In this document: piece by piece, positions 7,568 to 14,973 of the stretch | Numbering within the stretch: the stretch's first letter is position 1 | Layout: the number at the start of each line of letters is the position of its first letter | Source of the DNA: JAUIET01 sp045105115 | GTDB taxonomy: Bacteria > Pseudomonadota > Gammaproteobacteria > Pseudomonadales > JAUIET01 | DNA length: 32,944 nucleotides | Assembly: GCA_045105115.1 (NCBI GenBank) | Contig: JBGCDE010000125.1 | Location: forward strand, 1-32,944 | Reading direction: 5' to 3' | Position numbers and translations under genes: made by a program | The notes under the pieces: generated by a model | What the model saw: only the letters and a program-made list of their open reading frames with translations | Database searches by the model: none | Told to the model about the DNA's origin: nothing

Positions 7568-10428
7568 GTTGCTGGCGTAGTTTGATAATAATAGGCGGAG
7601 TTTGCGGATTTTTAGCCAGCTGCGGACACGTTGATGAACTAGACCGTGGTGAGCCAACACTTGCAGATCTAAAGAAAGTAGCGCCACCAGAAGAGGAAAC
7701 TACGCTGCCAGTAGTGTCTCGTAGACAAGTGATGGACAGCTATCGTTCTCTGCTGGAGATAACTGACGATCCTGACATTCGCACTAAAGCACTGAGGCGG
7801 CTTGGTAGCCTGATGATGCTTGAGAGTGAAGACAGCCAACTGGATAGCCAGGAACAAACGCGTCGCTATTACGATGAAGTGGTTCAGTTCTATCGAAATC
7901 TACTGGCCAAAGAACCTGATAATGAAGCAAACGATTCACTTTATTATCAGTTATCAAAGGCCTATGACCTCGATACACGCCAGGAAGATTCTGCCGAAGC
8001 GCTAGACCGACTTGTACGCAAATATCCTGATTCACCCTACGCCGCAGAAGCGCATTTTCGAAGTGCTGAAATACTGTTCGCAGACGGAAAGTACAAGGAA
8101 GCTCACGCCGAGTATGAACAAGTATTGCGCTTTGGAGTAGGCACACCGTTCTTTAACAATGCGCTGTATATGAAAGGCTGGTCTGAGTTCAAACGCAGCC
8201 GTTACGAAGACAGCCTGCGCTCATTCTGGCGTATGATGAACCGAACTTGGCCTGACGATAGCGCACTTGCAGACCTGAAAAAAAGCCAACAGGAACTTGT
8301 GGACGACACACTTCGCGTTATGTCTCTGGCATTTTCATATCTGGATGGGCCGGTATCAATTCGTGAGTTGACCGCCAGTGCGGGCAAAATGCACTATGAG
8401 CCACTGCTGTACGCACGATTGGCTGACTTGTACTTGAGCAAAAAGCGCTACAAAGACACAGCGGACACTTACCAAGCCTTCATAGATGTGTATCCCAACA
8501 GCGATGAAGCACCTCAATACCATGTGCTGCAGATTGAAGCGTACAACAAAGGTAATTTCCCAACGTTGATTCTTCCCGCAAAGCAAAGCTATGCGGAAAG
8601 CTATGGAATCAACAGTTATTACTGGAGTATTAAGGACGATGAGGTCAAAGAATCACTTAAGCCAAAATTGCGCGAATACCTGACCGAATTAGCGAAAACC
8701 TCGCACGCTGAAGCGCAGGAAATGAAACAGCTTTGGCAGAAAAATCTGAACAATAAGCGCAAACTCGCCAAGTTGAAGTTTACCGATGAGGATATCAAGG
8801 AAGAGTATCGCGAGGCAGCCCGATGGTACAAAGATTATCTGTTTACCTTCCCTGATGACAAAAATGCCAATGAACTTTGGTTCCTGTTAGCTGAGGCTCA
8901 GTATGAGGCAAATGATTACCACGATGCGATCGGAACCTACCAACGCATCGCTTACGCTATGGAGGGTGACCCGAAGGGCGCAGAAGCCGGATACGCCGCA
9001 ATCTTAACCTATGACAAGCATATAGCGACTTTGGCCGGTCAGCCAGAGGGCGTGATAGAGCGCTGGGACGATCGTCGAATTGTTAGTTCTCTGCGGTTTA
9101 GTGAGGCCTACCCAAGCGACAAACGAGCGCCCAGCGTTTTGCTGAAAACTTCTGAAGATATGCTGGAGCGCGGTGATTATGTTCAGGCAGCGAGCAATGC
9201 CAGACGATTGATCGACTGGGACTATCCGATTGCGCAGGATGTTCGGATCGATGGTTGGTTAGTGGTTGCCCACGCTGAGTTCGAGCAAGAAAATTATGCC
9301 AAGGCCGAGCAGGCCTATAGCCAGCTGAATTCCTTGATGCCGGCAAAAGATCCGCGCAAAGTCGGGATTGTGGATAATTTGGCGGCCAGTATTTATAAGC
9401 AAGCAGAACAAGAGCTGGCTGATGGTAATACCCGCTATGCGGTCGATCAGTTCTTACGTGTGGCGAGCGCTGCACCCGGAACGGCAATTGCTGTGACTGC
9501 TGAGTTTGATGCGGCAACGCACATGTTGAATTTGAAAGCATGGCCAGAAGCGATAGAAGTGCTGACGCGATTCAGAGCGCGATATCCCACGCATGAATTA
9601 ACGAGCCAAATTCCTGCAAAACTGGTACTCGCTTACCAGGAAAACGGGCAATGGTATGAGGCGGCCACTGAGCTGGAAACTCTGGCCAGGAATGACAAGG
9701 ATCCAGAAAGCGCACAAACTGCGAGTTATTTATCGGCCGAGTTGTATCAGAAGTCAGGTGATCAGGCCAAGGCTATTGGCCAGTACCAGCGTTATGTGGC
9801 GCAATATCCGCAACCGTTTGATCAACAGTTGGAAGCTGTTTTCCAACTCAGTGAACTGCAGTTATCAAGAGCGAATACTCGCGAGTATGAGCGCTGGTTA
9901 AACAAGCTGATAATGTTGCACAATAATGCAGGTGCATCAGCGAGTGACCGCTCGCGTTACATGGCCGCTAAAAGTACTCTGTATTTTGCAGACCGACAGC
10001 GCGCACAATTTGACAGTATCAAACTAAGTTTGCCGCTTAAACGTAGCCTGGCGAAAAAGAAGAAAGCCTTGCAGTCTTCTTTAGCACGCTATGAGGATGC
10101 AGCAGCCTTTGAGGTTCAAGAATTTGCAACACGCGCGACTTACAATATTGGTGAAATCTATTCGCAGCTCAGCCAGGATTTGCTGAATTCTGAACGCCCG
10201 TCGAAAATGAACGACTTAGAGCTAGAGCAATACGAGGTATTGCTGGAAGAGCAGGCGTTTCCTTTTGAGGAGCAGGCAATTGAAATTCACGAGACAAATG
10301 CGCAGCGCAGCTGGGTAGGTATCTATGATGAATGGGTGCAGCGCAGTTTCGAGTCCCTGTCGCGGCTTATGCCAGGGCGCTACAACAAGCAGGAAATTGC
10401 CGGGGAGGTCGACAATGTTATACGTTAG
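7564..10428 (+). CDS. Very large TPR lipoprotein
   Basis: 954 residues, starting with GTG in a GTGA overlap. The N-terminus is a lipoprotein signal with lipobox LAS|C at Cys20 followed by GHVD; no Asp follows the Cys, so outer-membrane sorting is plausible. Many TPR-like helix pairs fill the protein (DSPYAAEAHFRSAEILFADG, NALYMKGWSEFKRSRYEDS, LARLADLYLSKKRYKDTA, LWFLLAEAQYEANDY, VVAHAEFEQENYAKAEQAY). The C-terminus is helical and charged. The size and repeats fit a periplasm-spanning scaffold comparable to the large TPR protein of Glt-type machines, but assigning a one-to-one homologue would need a profile search. Its last 14 bases overlap the next gene. Confidence 0.9.
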   Translation: MSCWRSLIIIGGVCGFLASCGHVDELDRGEPTLADLKKVAPPEEETTLPVVSRRQVMDSYRSLLEITDDPDIRTKALRRLGSLMMLESEDSQLDSQEQTRRYYDEVVQFYRNLLAKEPDNEANDSLYYQLSKAYDLDTRQEDSAEALDRLVRKYPDSPYAAEAHFRSAEILFADGKYKEAHAEYEQVLRFGVGTPFFNNALYMKGWSEFKRSRYEDSLRSFWRMMNRTWPDDSALADLKKSQQELVDDTLRVMSLAFSYLDGPVSIRELTASAGKMHYEPLLYARLADLYLSKKRYKDTADTYQAFIDVYPNSDEAPQYHVLQIEAYNKGNFPTLILPAKQSYAESYGINSYYWSIKDDEVKESLKPKLREYLTELAKTSHAEAQEMKQLWQKNLNNKRKLAKLKFTDEDIKEEYREAARWYKDYLFTFPDDKNANELWFLLAEAQYEANDYHDAIGTYQRIAYAMEGDPKGAEAGYAAILTYDKHIATLAGQPEGVIERWDDRRIVSSLRFSEAYPSDKRAPSVLLKTSEDMLERGDYVQAASNARRLIDWDYPIAQDVRIDGWLVVAHAEFEQENYAKAEQAYSQLNSLMPAKDPRKVGIVDNLAASIYKQAEQELADGNTRYAVDQFLRVASAAPGTAIAVTAEFDAATHMLNLKAWPEAIEVLTRFRARYPTHELTSQIPAKLVLAYQENGQWYEAATELETLARNDKDPESAQTASYLSAELYQKSGDQAKAIGQYQRYVAQYPQPFDQQLEAVFQLSELQLSRANTREYERWLNKLIMLHNNAGASASDRSRYMAAKSTLYFADRQRAQFDSIKLSLPLKRSLAKKKKALQSSLARYEDAAAFEVQEFATRATYNIGEIYSQLSQDLLNSERPSKMNDLELEQYEVLLEEQAFPFEEQAIEIHETNAQRSWVGIYDEWVQRSFESLSRLMPGRYNKQEIAGEVDNVIR

Positions 10429-11233
10429 GTTTCAGCGTTTAATTCCGGTAATGCTGATGCTGAGCTTTTTGGCATCCTGTACCGCATTAGATCCTTATTT
10501 GAATCCTTACTATGACGGCGAAGAATCTGCTGATTCTCAGCGAGCCGACAGTTCTGCCTCTGATTCTTCCGAGCCGCGAAGCATAGATAGTATTGTACGC
10601 ACGAGAGACAATGGGACTGGTGAGAGCAACGAATTTTCATCACTGACTCAGGCTGAACCAGCAGCTGTTACCCAGGAACAACATGCGCAGGATGAGAGCA
10701 TTCTACTGACGGCCGGGCCAAATCCGTATTTGGCCAGCGCCCAGGTGAGCAACGCGACCGCTAATGCGCAATTTAGCCGGGCAATTTCGGCTATGGATGC
10801 AAAAGATTGGTCAGCTGCGGAGGGGATACTGAGTGAATTGACCGCTCAATATCCAGAGCTAAGCAGTCCTTGGCAAAATTTGGGCGTGACGCAGGCGAGG
10901 CAAGATAAGATAGTTGAAGCACAGAAAAGTTTCGAGAAGGCCATTGAATCGAATGCTGCAAACCAAGAGGCGTATAATCAACTCGGTTTGTTGCATCGTA
11001 AGCAAGGTGAGTTTAGAAAGGCCGAAGCAAGCTATCAAAAAGCGATAGGTGTGTGGCCGGCGTATCCTGAAATCCGATTGAATTTGGGTATATTGTATGA
11101 GCTTTATCTGGGCGATCTTGGCAAGGCATTGCAGCAATACACCATTTACCAAAGCTTGCTTGAGGAGCCAGACCGGAGAGTGAAAGGATGGATAAGCGAC
11201 TTGAAGCGGCGTCTGCAGGTAAGCTCAACATGA
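10415..11233 (+). CDS. TPR lipoprotein
   Basis: 272 residues from the ATG at 10415, which has a strong GGGGAGG ribosome site at 10402-10408. An upstream in-frame ATG at 10325 would bury the signal. Lipobox LAS|C is at Cys22, followed by TALDPYLNPYYDG. Next is a Ser/Asp/Glu-rich linker of about 90 residues that probably spans periplasmic space. The C-terminal half has three or four TPRs (SRAISAMDAKDWSAAEGIL, WQNLGVTQARQDKIVEAQ, YNQLGLLHRKQGEFRKAE, LNLGILYELYLGDLGKAL). Architecture and position resemble GltE/AglT-like TPR lipoproteins; that match is from memory. Its stop overlaps the next start as ATGA. Confidence 0.9.
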   Translation: MLYVRFQRLIPVMLMLSFLASCTALDPYLNPYYDGEESADSQRADSSASDSSEPRSIDSIVRTRDNGTGESNEFSSLTQAEPAAVTQEQHAQDESILLTAGPNPYLASAQVSNATANAQFSRAISAMDAKDWSAAEGILSELTAQYPELSSPWQNLGVTQARQDKIVEAQKSFEKAIESNAANQEAYNQLGLLHRKQGEFRKAEASYQKAIGVWPAYPEIRLNLGILYELYLGDLGKALQQYTIYQSLLEEPDRRVKGWISDLKRRLQVSST

Positions 11234-11541
11234 ACATGATTCGGGTACTGACCACTCTCGTCATGCTCAATGGCTGTCATGTAGCAATGGCGCAAGACTC
11301 CAAGGACAAAGTGCTAAATCTTGAAAGCACTTTCCAAGGTAATCGAGAGCAGCCAAAAGTGCTGTACATCGTTCCATGGCAGCAGCCGGGCGGGCCACCG
11401 GAACTTAACAGACCGATCAGCGGTGACATTGATCAGCTTTTTGAGCCGATCGATCGAACAAGTTTCCAGCGAGAATTGAAATACATCAAGTTTATGCAGG
11501 AAGGGGCTCAAAAAACAGACAGCCCTCAACTGTTTGAGTAA
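11230..11541 (+). CDS. Small exported protein of unknown function
   Basis: 103 residues from the ATG at 11230 (ATGA overlap). An upstream in-frame ATG at 11188 would lie inside the TPR gene. The signal sequence is followed by AMA|QDS; an alternative LNG|C lipoprotein site at Cys16 is weaker because of the Asn. The mature part has a notable KVLYIVPWQQPGGPPE segment and a helical RTSFQRELKYIKFMQEG tail. No family name comes to mind. Its fixed place between the TPR lipoprotein and the TolQ-like channel suggests a periplasmic connector. Two inverted repeats follow its stop codon. Confidence 0.75.
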   Translation: MNMIRVLTTLVMLNGCHVAMAQDSKDKVLNLESTFQGNREQPKVLYIVPWQQPGGPPELNRPISGDIDQLFEPIDRTSFQRELKYIKFMQEGAQKTDSPQLFE

Positions 11542-11548
11542 GCAAGTG

Positions 11549-11562
11549 AGCGGTATACCGCT
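11549..11562. repeat. 14-base perfect palindrome just after a stop codon
   Basis: AGCGGTATACCGCT is its own reverse complement and begins seven bases after the stop at 11541. It could fold as a short hairpin in RNA or act as a binding site for a dimeric regulator. No T-run follows, so it is not an intrinsic terminator. Confidence 0.6.
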
Positions 11563-11581
11563 ACACTTTGTTAATAGATGT

Positions 11582-11609
11582 CGTTAAACAGGCAGGAGTC
11601 TGTTTAACG
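11582..11609 (+). promoter_or_regulatory. 10-bp perfect inverted repeat upstream of the TolQ-like gene
   Basis: CGTTAAACAG (11582-11591) pairs exactly with CTGTTTAACG (11600-11609) across an 8-base loop, and wobble pairs can extend the stem outward. It ends 30 bases before the ATG at 11640 and has no U-tract. It sits at the only sizeable gap (98 bases) between the scaffold genes and the motor genes. An RNA stability or processing element, or an operator, would fit. The structure is seen directly; the role is inferred. Confidence 0.6.
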
Positions 11610-11639
11610 GCGATACTGGTAAAAGAAAAGGGTAACACT

Positions 11640-12302
11640 ATGGACATGGCAACGATCATTGCCTTTTTTCAGAATGGCGGGCCATTCATGTATCCAATCG
11701 CATTCGTGCTGGCCGTTGGCCTGGCGATCGCGATCGAACGATTTATCTTTCTATCGGGGGCTAAGTCGAGCAATCGGCGTGCTTTTGATCAGATGCTGCC
11801 GTATTTGCAGAAAAGAGACTATAAGAATGTTCTCGGCTTCGCACAGAAATCGAAAGCACCGATCACTCGGATAATCGCAGCCGGCGTTGCCAGAACCGCA
11901 ACCACGCAGAAACGCGATGAGGTAGAGTATGCGATGGACGAGGGTGTGTTAGAAGCACTGCCGAGGCTAGAGCGTCGAACCCAATATCTGGCAACACTGG
12001 CAAATATAGCCACTCTGCTTGGGCTGCTGGGTACCATCATAGGTTTGATCGCGGCATTCACAGCTGTTGCAAATGCTGACCCCGCAGAAAAAGCCACTTT
12101 ATTGTCCCAGAGTATTTCGATTGCCATGAATACAACCGCATTCGGATTGATGGCGGCTATTCCCCTGTTGCTGTTGCATTCATTTTTGCAGTCCAAGACC
12201 TCAGAGATCATCGATAGCCTGGAAATGGCGATGGTGAAATTCCTAAACATGTTAGGCGATGGACGCGCCGCGCCGGGTAACACTGGGTCGGATAAAGCTT
12301 AG
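11640..12302 (+). CDS. MotA/TolQ/ExbB-family proton channel subunit
   Basis: 220 residues from the ATG at 11640. An in-frame TTG at 11568 lies before the inverted repeat and is rejected because an AAGGG site precedes the ATG. Three membrane segments lie at about 17-38, 118-141 and 160-183. The family core LLGLLGTIIGLIAAF (127-140 area) and AMNTTAFGLMAAIPLLLLH carry the conserved channel Thr residues (T132, T166). Five such subunits surround a TolR/ExbD dimer and use proton flow to move it. Two TolR-like genes follow directly, so this is the stator of the envelope machine. It resembles AglR of Myxococcus more by context than by anything unique in the sequence. Confidence 0.95.
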   Translation: MDMATIIAFFQNGGPFMYPIAFVLAVGLAIAIERFIFLSGAKSSNRRAFDQMLPYLQKRDYKNVLGFAQKSKAPITRIIAAGVARTATTQKRDEVEYAMDEGVLEALPRLERRTQYLATLANIATLLGLLGTIIGLIAAFTAVANADPAEKATLLSQSISIAMNTTAFGLMAAIPLLLLHSFLQSKTSEIIDSLEMAMVKFLNMLGDGRAAPGNTGSDKA

Positions 12303-12325
12303 CTCTGCGCTAGGTACGCACCCAC

Positions 12326-12910
12326 ATGCGCAAATTACGTCACAGGCATCAAGAAGAGGCCGAACTCAATATTACTGCGTTCATGAATCTCATGATCGTG
12401 CTGGTTCCCGTGTTGTTGATGACCATGGTGTTTTCGCACATTACCGTATTGGGTTTGACCTTACCAGATGCGGCAAGCAGTCCCGATACACCGGAAGAAG
12501 ATCAGCATCTTGAGCTAGTGGTTAGGGATACCGAGTTACAGGTGTATTACCCACGAGGCTATTTGCTTAAACGCATAGAGCAGATTGACGTGTCGCCAGA
12601 AGAAGGTGAAACGCCCGAAAGTGTCTTAGACCCTGAGACTGGCGAGCCTGAAAAGCAGCACGATTATGAGCTTTTAGCGAACGTGTTGCAGGAAGTAAAG
12701 CGTTTGCTAAAAGAGAAAGAAATAGATAAGCGAGACATCACTATTTTGTCGCAGGAAGATACTGACTACCAAACGATTGTTAGTTTGATGGACGCGTCGC
12801 GCTCATTCAAGGCGGTTGTAGCGGGTTCCGTGGTTAATGCCGAGTTGTTTCCGGAAGTGTCGCTTGGTGACGCGCCGATACTTGCTGAGCAGGTGGTTGT
12901 CAGCCCATGA
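12326..12910 (+). CDS. ExbD/TolR-like protein with Asn in place of the channel Asp
   Basis: 194 residues. A short basic cytoplasmic N-terminus is followed by one membrane helix at about 18-40 and a periplasmic domain. The helix begins ELNITAFMNLMIVLVPVLL. In TolR, ExbD and MotB the corresponding position is the protonatable Asp (as in LNLTPMIDV), but here it is Asn21. The subunit therefore probably cannot carry protons itself and would work with the Asp-bearing partner encoded next. The periplasmic part has an acidic insertion (EEGETPESVLDPETG) and a TolR-like end (DRASRSFKAVVAG-type strand: SLMDASRSFKAVVAGS). It overlaps the next gene by 4 bases (ATGA). Confidence 0.92.
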   Translation: MRKLRHRHQEEAELNITAFMNLMIVLVPVLLMTMVFSHITVLGLTLPDAASSPDTPEEDQHLELVVRDTELQVYYPRGYLLKRIEQIDVSPEEGETPESVLDPETGEPEKQHDYELLANVLQEVKRLLKEKEIDKRDITILSQEDTDYQTIVSLMDASRSFKAVVAGSVVNAELFPEVSLGDAPILAEQVVVSP

Positions 12911-13464
12911 AAAACAGCAGCCACAATAAACGCAGGCAGCGACATAAAGCGCGCCTAAAGAAAAACTCCACACTGAACCTCACAGCATTGATGGATATTT
13001 TCACGATTCTGGTGTTCTTTCTGCTAGTAAATTCATCCGATGTGGAAGTTCTCGAGGCTAACAAAGATATTAAGCTGCCGGAATCTCTGGCCGAAGAAAA
13101 GCCTGAGGAAACCATTGTGGTGATGGTCAATAATACTGAGTTGATTGTTCAGGGTAAGAAAGTAGCGGATGTAGAATTAGTACTGCAGTCAGAAGATGTG
13201 GAGATCGCAGCACTTGCTGAAGAGCTTGCCTATCACGCAGCAAAACGACCTGAGCTTACCGAAGAGGAAGAAGAGAAAGGCCGCTCAGTCACGGTGATGG
13301 GGGATAAAGACGTGCCTTATCAATTGCTCAAGCGTGTCATGACCACTTGTGCAAAAGCTGAATTTAGAGACATTGCCTTGGCTGTTAATAAGCTCGAAGT
13401 GCCTGAGCCAGACCCAGAGTCACTGCAAACCTTACAAAGTCTGTCGGAGCTTGAGAGCGGATGA
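12907..13464 (+). CDS. ExbD/TolR-like proton-channel partner with intact Asp
   Basis: 185 residues. A very basic N-terminus (KRRQRHKARLKK) precedes a membrane helix at about 26-46 that begins LNLTALMDIFTILVFFLL, retaining the channel Asp30. A periplasmic TolR-like domain follows, with VTVMGDKDVPYQLLKRVM and a later FRDIALAV strand. Together with the Asn-containing partner it probably forms the asymmetric rotor/lever of the proton motor. ATGA overlaps on both sides show tight translational coupling, which fits a fixed ratio of subunits. The family assignment is secure. Confidence 0.94.
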   Translation: MKNSSHNKRRQRHKARLKKNSTLNLTALMDIFTILVFFLLVNSSDVEVLEANKDIKLPESLAEEKPEETIVVMVNNTELIVQGKKVADVELVLQSEDVEIAALAEELAYHAAKRPELTEEEEEKGRSVTVMGDKDVPYQLLKRVMTTCAKAEFRDIALAVNKLEVPEPDPESLQTLQSLSELESG

Positions 13465-14393
13465 CAGCAATGATGACAACAGCGCCGGTGCTGCAGCTGC
13501 CGTGGTCTATTGACGCACAGGATGATCGAAAATTCTTTCGAATACTGGCAATTTGTCTGGGCGTTCTATTTATCGCCGGCATTGTGCTGCCATTGATTAC
13601 GCTGCCCGAAGTGCCCCGCGAGGAAGAAGAGAAGTTACCTCCGCAATTGGCTAAATTGGTATTGGAGAAAAAAGAACTACCACCTCCGCCACCTCCGCCG
13701 GAAGTGAAAAAGCCTGAGCCTGAAAAACCGAAACCTAAGCCCAAGCCAAAACCTAAGCCTAAGCCTAAGCCTAAGCAGACGATTGAGGAAGCACGTGACA
13801 AGGCGGCTACCTCTGGAATTTTGCAATTCAAAGACGACTTGATGGAAATGCGTGACAGCGTCGACAAAGACAAACTCGCCAACAACGCCCTATCGCGATC
13901 GCAAGGTGAAGCTCGAAAAGTGGAGCGTTCGATTATTACGGGTAAAGCTGGCGAAACCAGTGGTGGAATTAATACAGCTGCGTTAAGCCGCGATACCGGT
14001 GGTGCTGCTCTATCCGGACGACAAACTACTGTAGTTGCTGGCGTACCCGGTGGTGGCAAAGGCCGAGCGAATGCAGGTCGTGGTGGCTCTGATGGCGGCG
14101 TTTCCGGACGCAGTGATGAATCAGTGCGAAAAACGTTCGACCGCAACAAGGGTGCCATTTTTTCTATTTATAATCGTGCTCTTCGTAAGGACCCTTCTCT
14201 GGAGGGCAAAGTCACCGTGCGTTTGGTGATTGAGCCTAGCGGTGCTGTATCTAAAGCAACACTGGTTTCCAGCGAATTGAGTGATGCCGCACTTGAGCGC
14301 AAGTTGATTGCCCGCATCAAACTAATCAATTTCGGCGCCGAAGATGTCGCTCGCACTACCGTGAATTATTCTTTCGACTTCTTGCCGTTTTAA
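13461..14393 (+). CDS. TonB-like protein with AgmX/PglI-type C-terminal domain
   Basis: 310 residues. The inner-membrane helix is at about 27-47. Next come a proline-rich stretch (PPPPPPPE) and a Lys-Pro repeat from about 82 to 105, the rigid linker typical of TonB proteins that reach across the periplasm. A Gly/Ser-rich segment follows, then a C-terminal domain of about 90 residues (VRKTFDRNKGAIFSIYNRAL, GKVTVRLVIEPSGAVSKATL, SYDFLPF-like end) of the AgmX/PglI type found in Myxococcus gliding proteins. It probably transmits motor movement to the TPR and barrel proteins. It is the last gene of the operon, coupled by ATGA to the TolR-like gene. Confidence 0.93.
   Translation: MTAMMTTAPVLQLPWSIDAQDDRKFFRILAICLGVLFIAGIVLPLITLPEVPREEEEKLPPQLAKLVLEKKELPPPPPPPEVKKPEPEKPKPKPKPKPKPKPKPKQTIEEARDKAATSGILQFKDDLMEMRDSVDKDKLANNALSRSQGEARKVERSIITGKAGETSGGINTAALSRDTGGAALSGRQTTVVAGVPGGGKGRANAGRGGSDGGVSGRSDESVRKTFDRNKGAIFSIYNRALRKDPSLEGKVTVRLVIEPSGAVSKATLVSSELSDAALERKLIARIKLINFGAEDVARTTVNYSFDFLPF
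13734..13775 (+). repeat. Seven hexanucleotide Pro-Lys units in the TonB-like linker
   Basis: Units of CCTAAG or close variants follow one another; the last four (13752-13775) are identical. They encode the Lys-Pro linker. Identical tandem units can gain or lose copies by slippage in steps of six bases, which keeps frame and would change linker length. Confidence 0.8.
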
Positions 14394-14484
14394 GACCATC
14401 TGAGCACTCTTTAAGTATCCTTAAGCCTGTTTGGCCGGCTAGTGTGGCAAAATAGGGGCTTGGTTTACACATCTGGATACTCTT

Positions 14485-14973
14485 ATGAATTATTGCCCGC
14501 AATGCGCAAACCCTTTGCAAGAGGCACTGATCGATGGTGGTGTTAAGCCATCGTGCCCGGACCTCGACTGTGGTTTCGTTCATTGGAACAACCCAACACC
14601 CGTGATTGCTATGATCGTAGAAGTTCCAGGTGGCGTGGTGCTGGCGCACAATGTAGGTTGGCAGCATCGCTTCTTCTCGGTGATTACCGGTTTTCTTGAA
14701 GAAGGAGAATCACCCGAAATATGCGCGCAGCGAGAGACAAAAGAAGAGCTGGGTCTTGACACTCTGAGTTGCAGTTTAATTGGTGCTTACGGTTTCGATA
14801 AGCAAAATCAGGTCATTATTGCTTACCATATTGAAGCTGCTGGCGAGATAGTGTTAAACGAAGAGCTGGATGAATACAAAATTGTCCCTGTGGATGAGTT
14901 GAAGGGTTGGGACATGGGAACAGGGCTTGCGATAAATGATTGGGTGGCATCGCGCAAAGAGCAAAAATCGTGA
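14485..14973 (+). CDS. Nudix hydrolase with N-terminal zinc ribbon
   Basis: 162 residues. A zinc ribbon with Cys4, Cys7, Cys24 and Cys29 is followed by a Nudix fold. The Nudix box runs from Gly69 to Leu91 (GFLEEGES...RETKEELGL) with the metal-binding REx2EE core at 83-88. Ribbon-plus-Nudix layouts occur in NADH/NAD-pyrophosphatase-like enzymes (NudC relatives). This protein is shorter than NudC, so the exact nucleotide substrate is open. The stop codon overlaps the GTG start of a thioesterase gene, so a role in nucleotide or CoA-derivative turnover is possible. It lies 91 bases after the envelope operon and has its own AT-rich leader, with no clear terminator between. Confidence 0.92.
   Translation: MNYCPQCANPLQEALIDGGVKPSCPDLDCGFVHWNNPTPVIAMIVEVPGGVVLAHNVGWQHRFFSVITGFLEEGESPEICAQRETKEELGLDTLSCSLIGAYGFDKQNQVIIAYHIEAAGEIVLNEELDEYKIVPVDELKGWDMGTGLAINDWVASRKEQKS

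Noticed and set aside
9098..9541. Antisense ORF of 147 codons inside the large TPR lipoprotein gene
   Set aside because: Composition is rich in His, Pro, Arg and Ser, typical of shadow frames, and the opposite strand has a convincing TPR protein.
11819..12283. Antisense ORF of 154 codons opposite the TolQ-like gene
   Set aside because: The sense strand has clear MotA/TolQ/ExbB motifs; the antisense frame has none.
13385..14158. Long antisense ORF of 257 codons opposite the TonB-like gene
   Set aside because: Its Pro/Ser/Gly low complexity mirrors the Lys-Pro and Gly-rich coding sequence of the real gene, and it has no domain or ribosome site.
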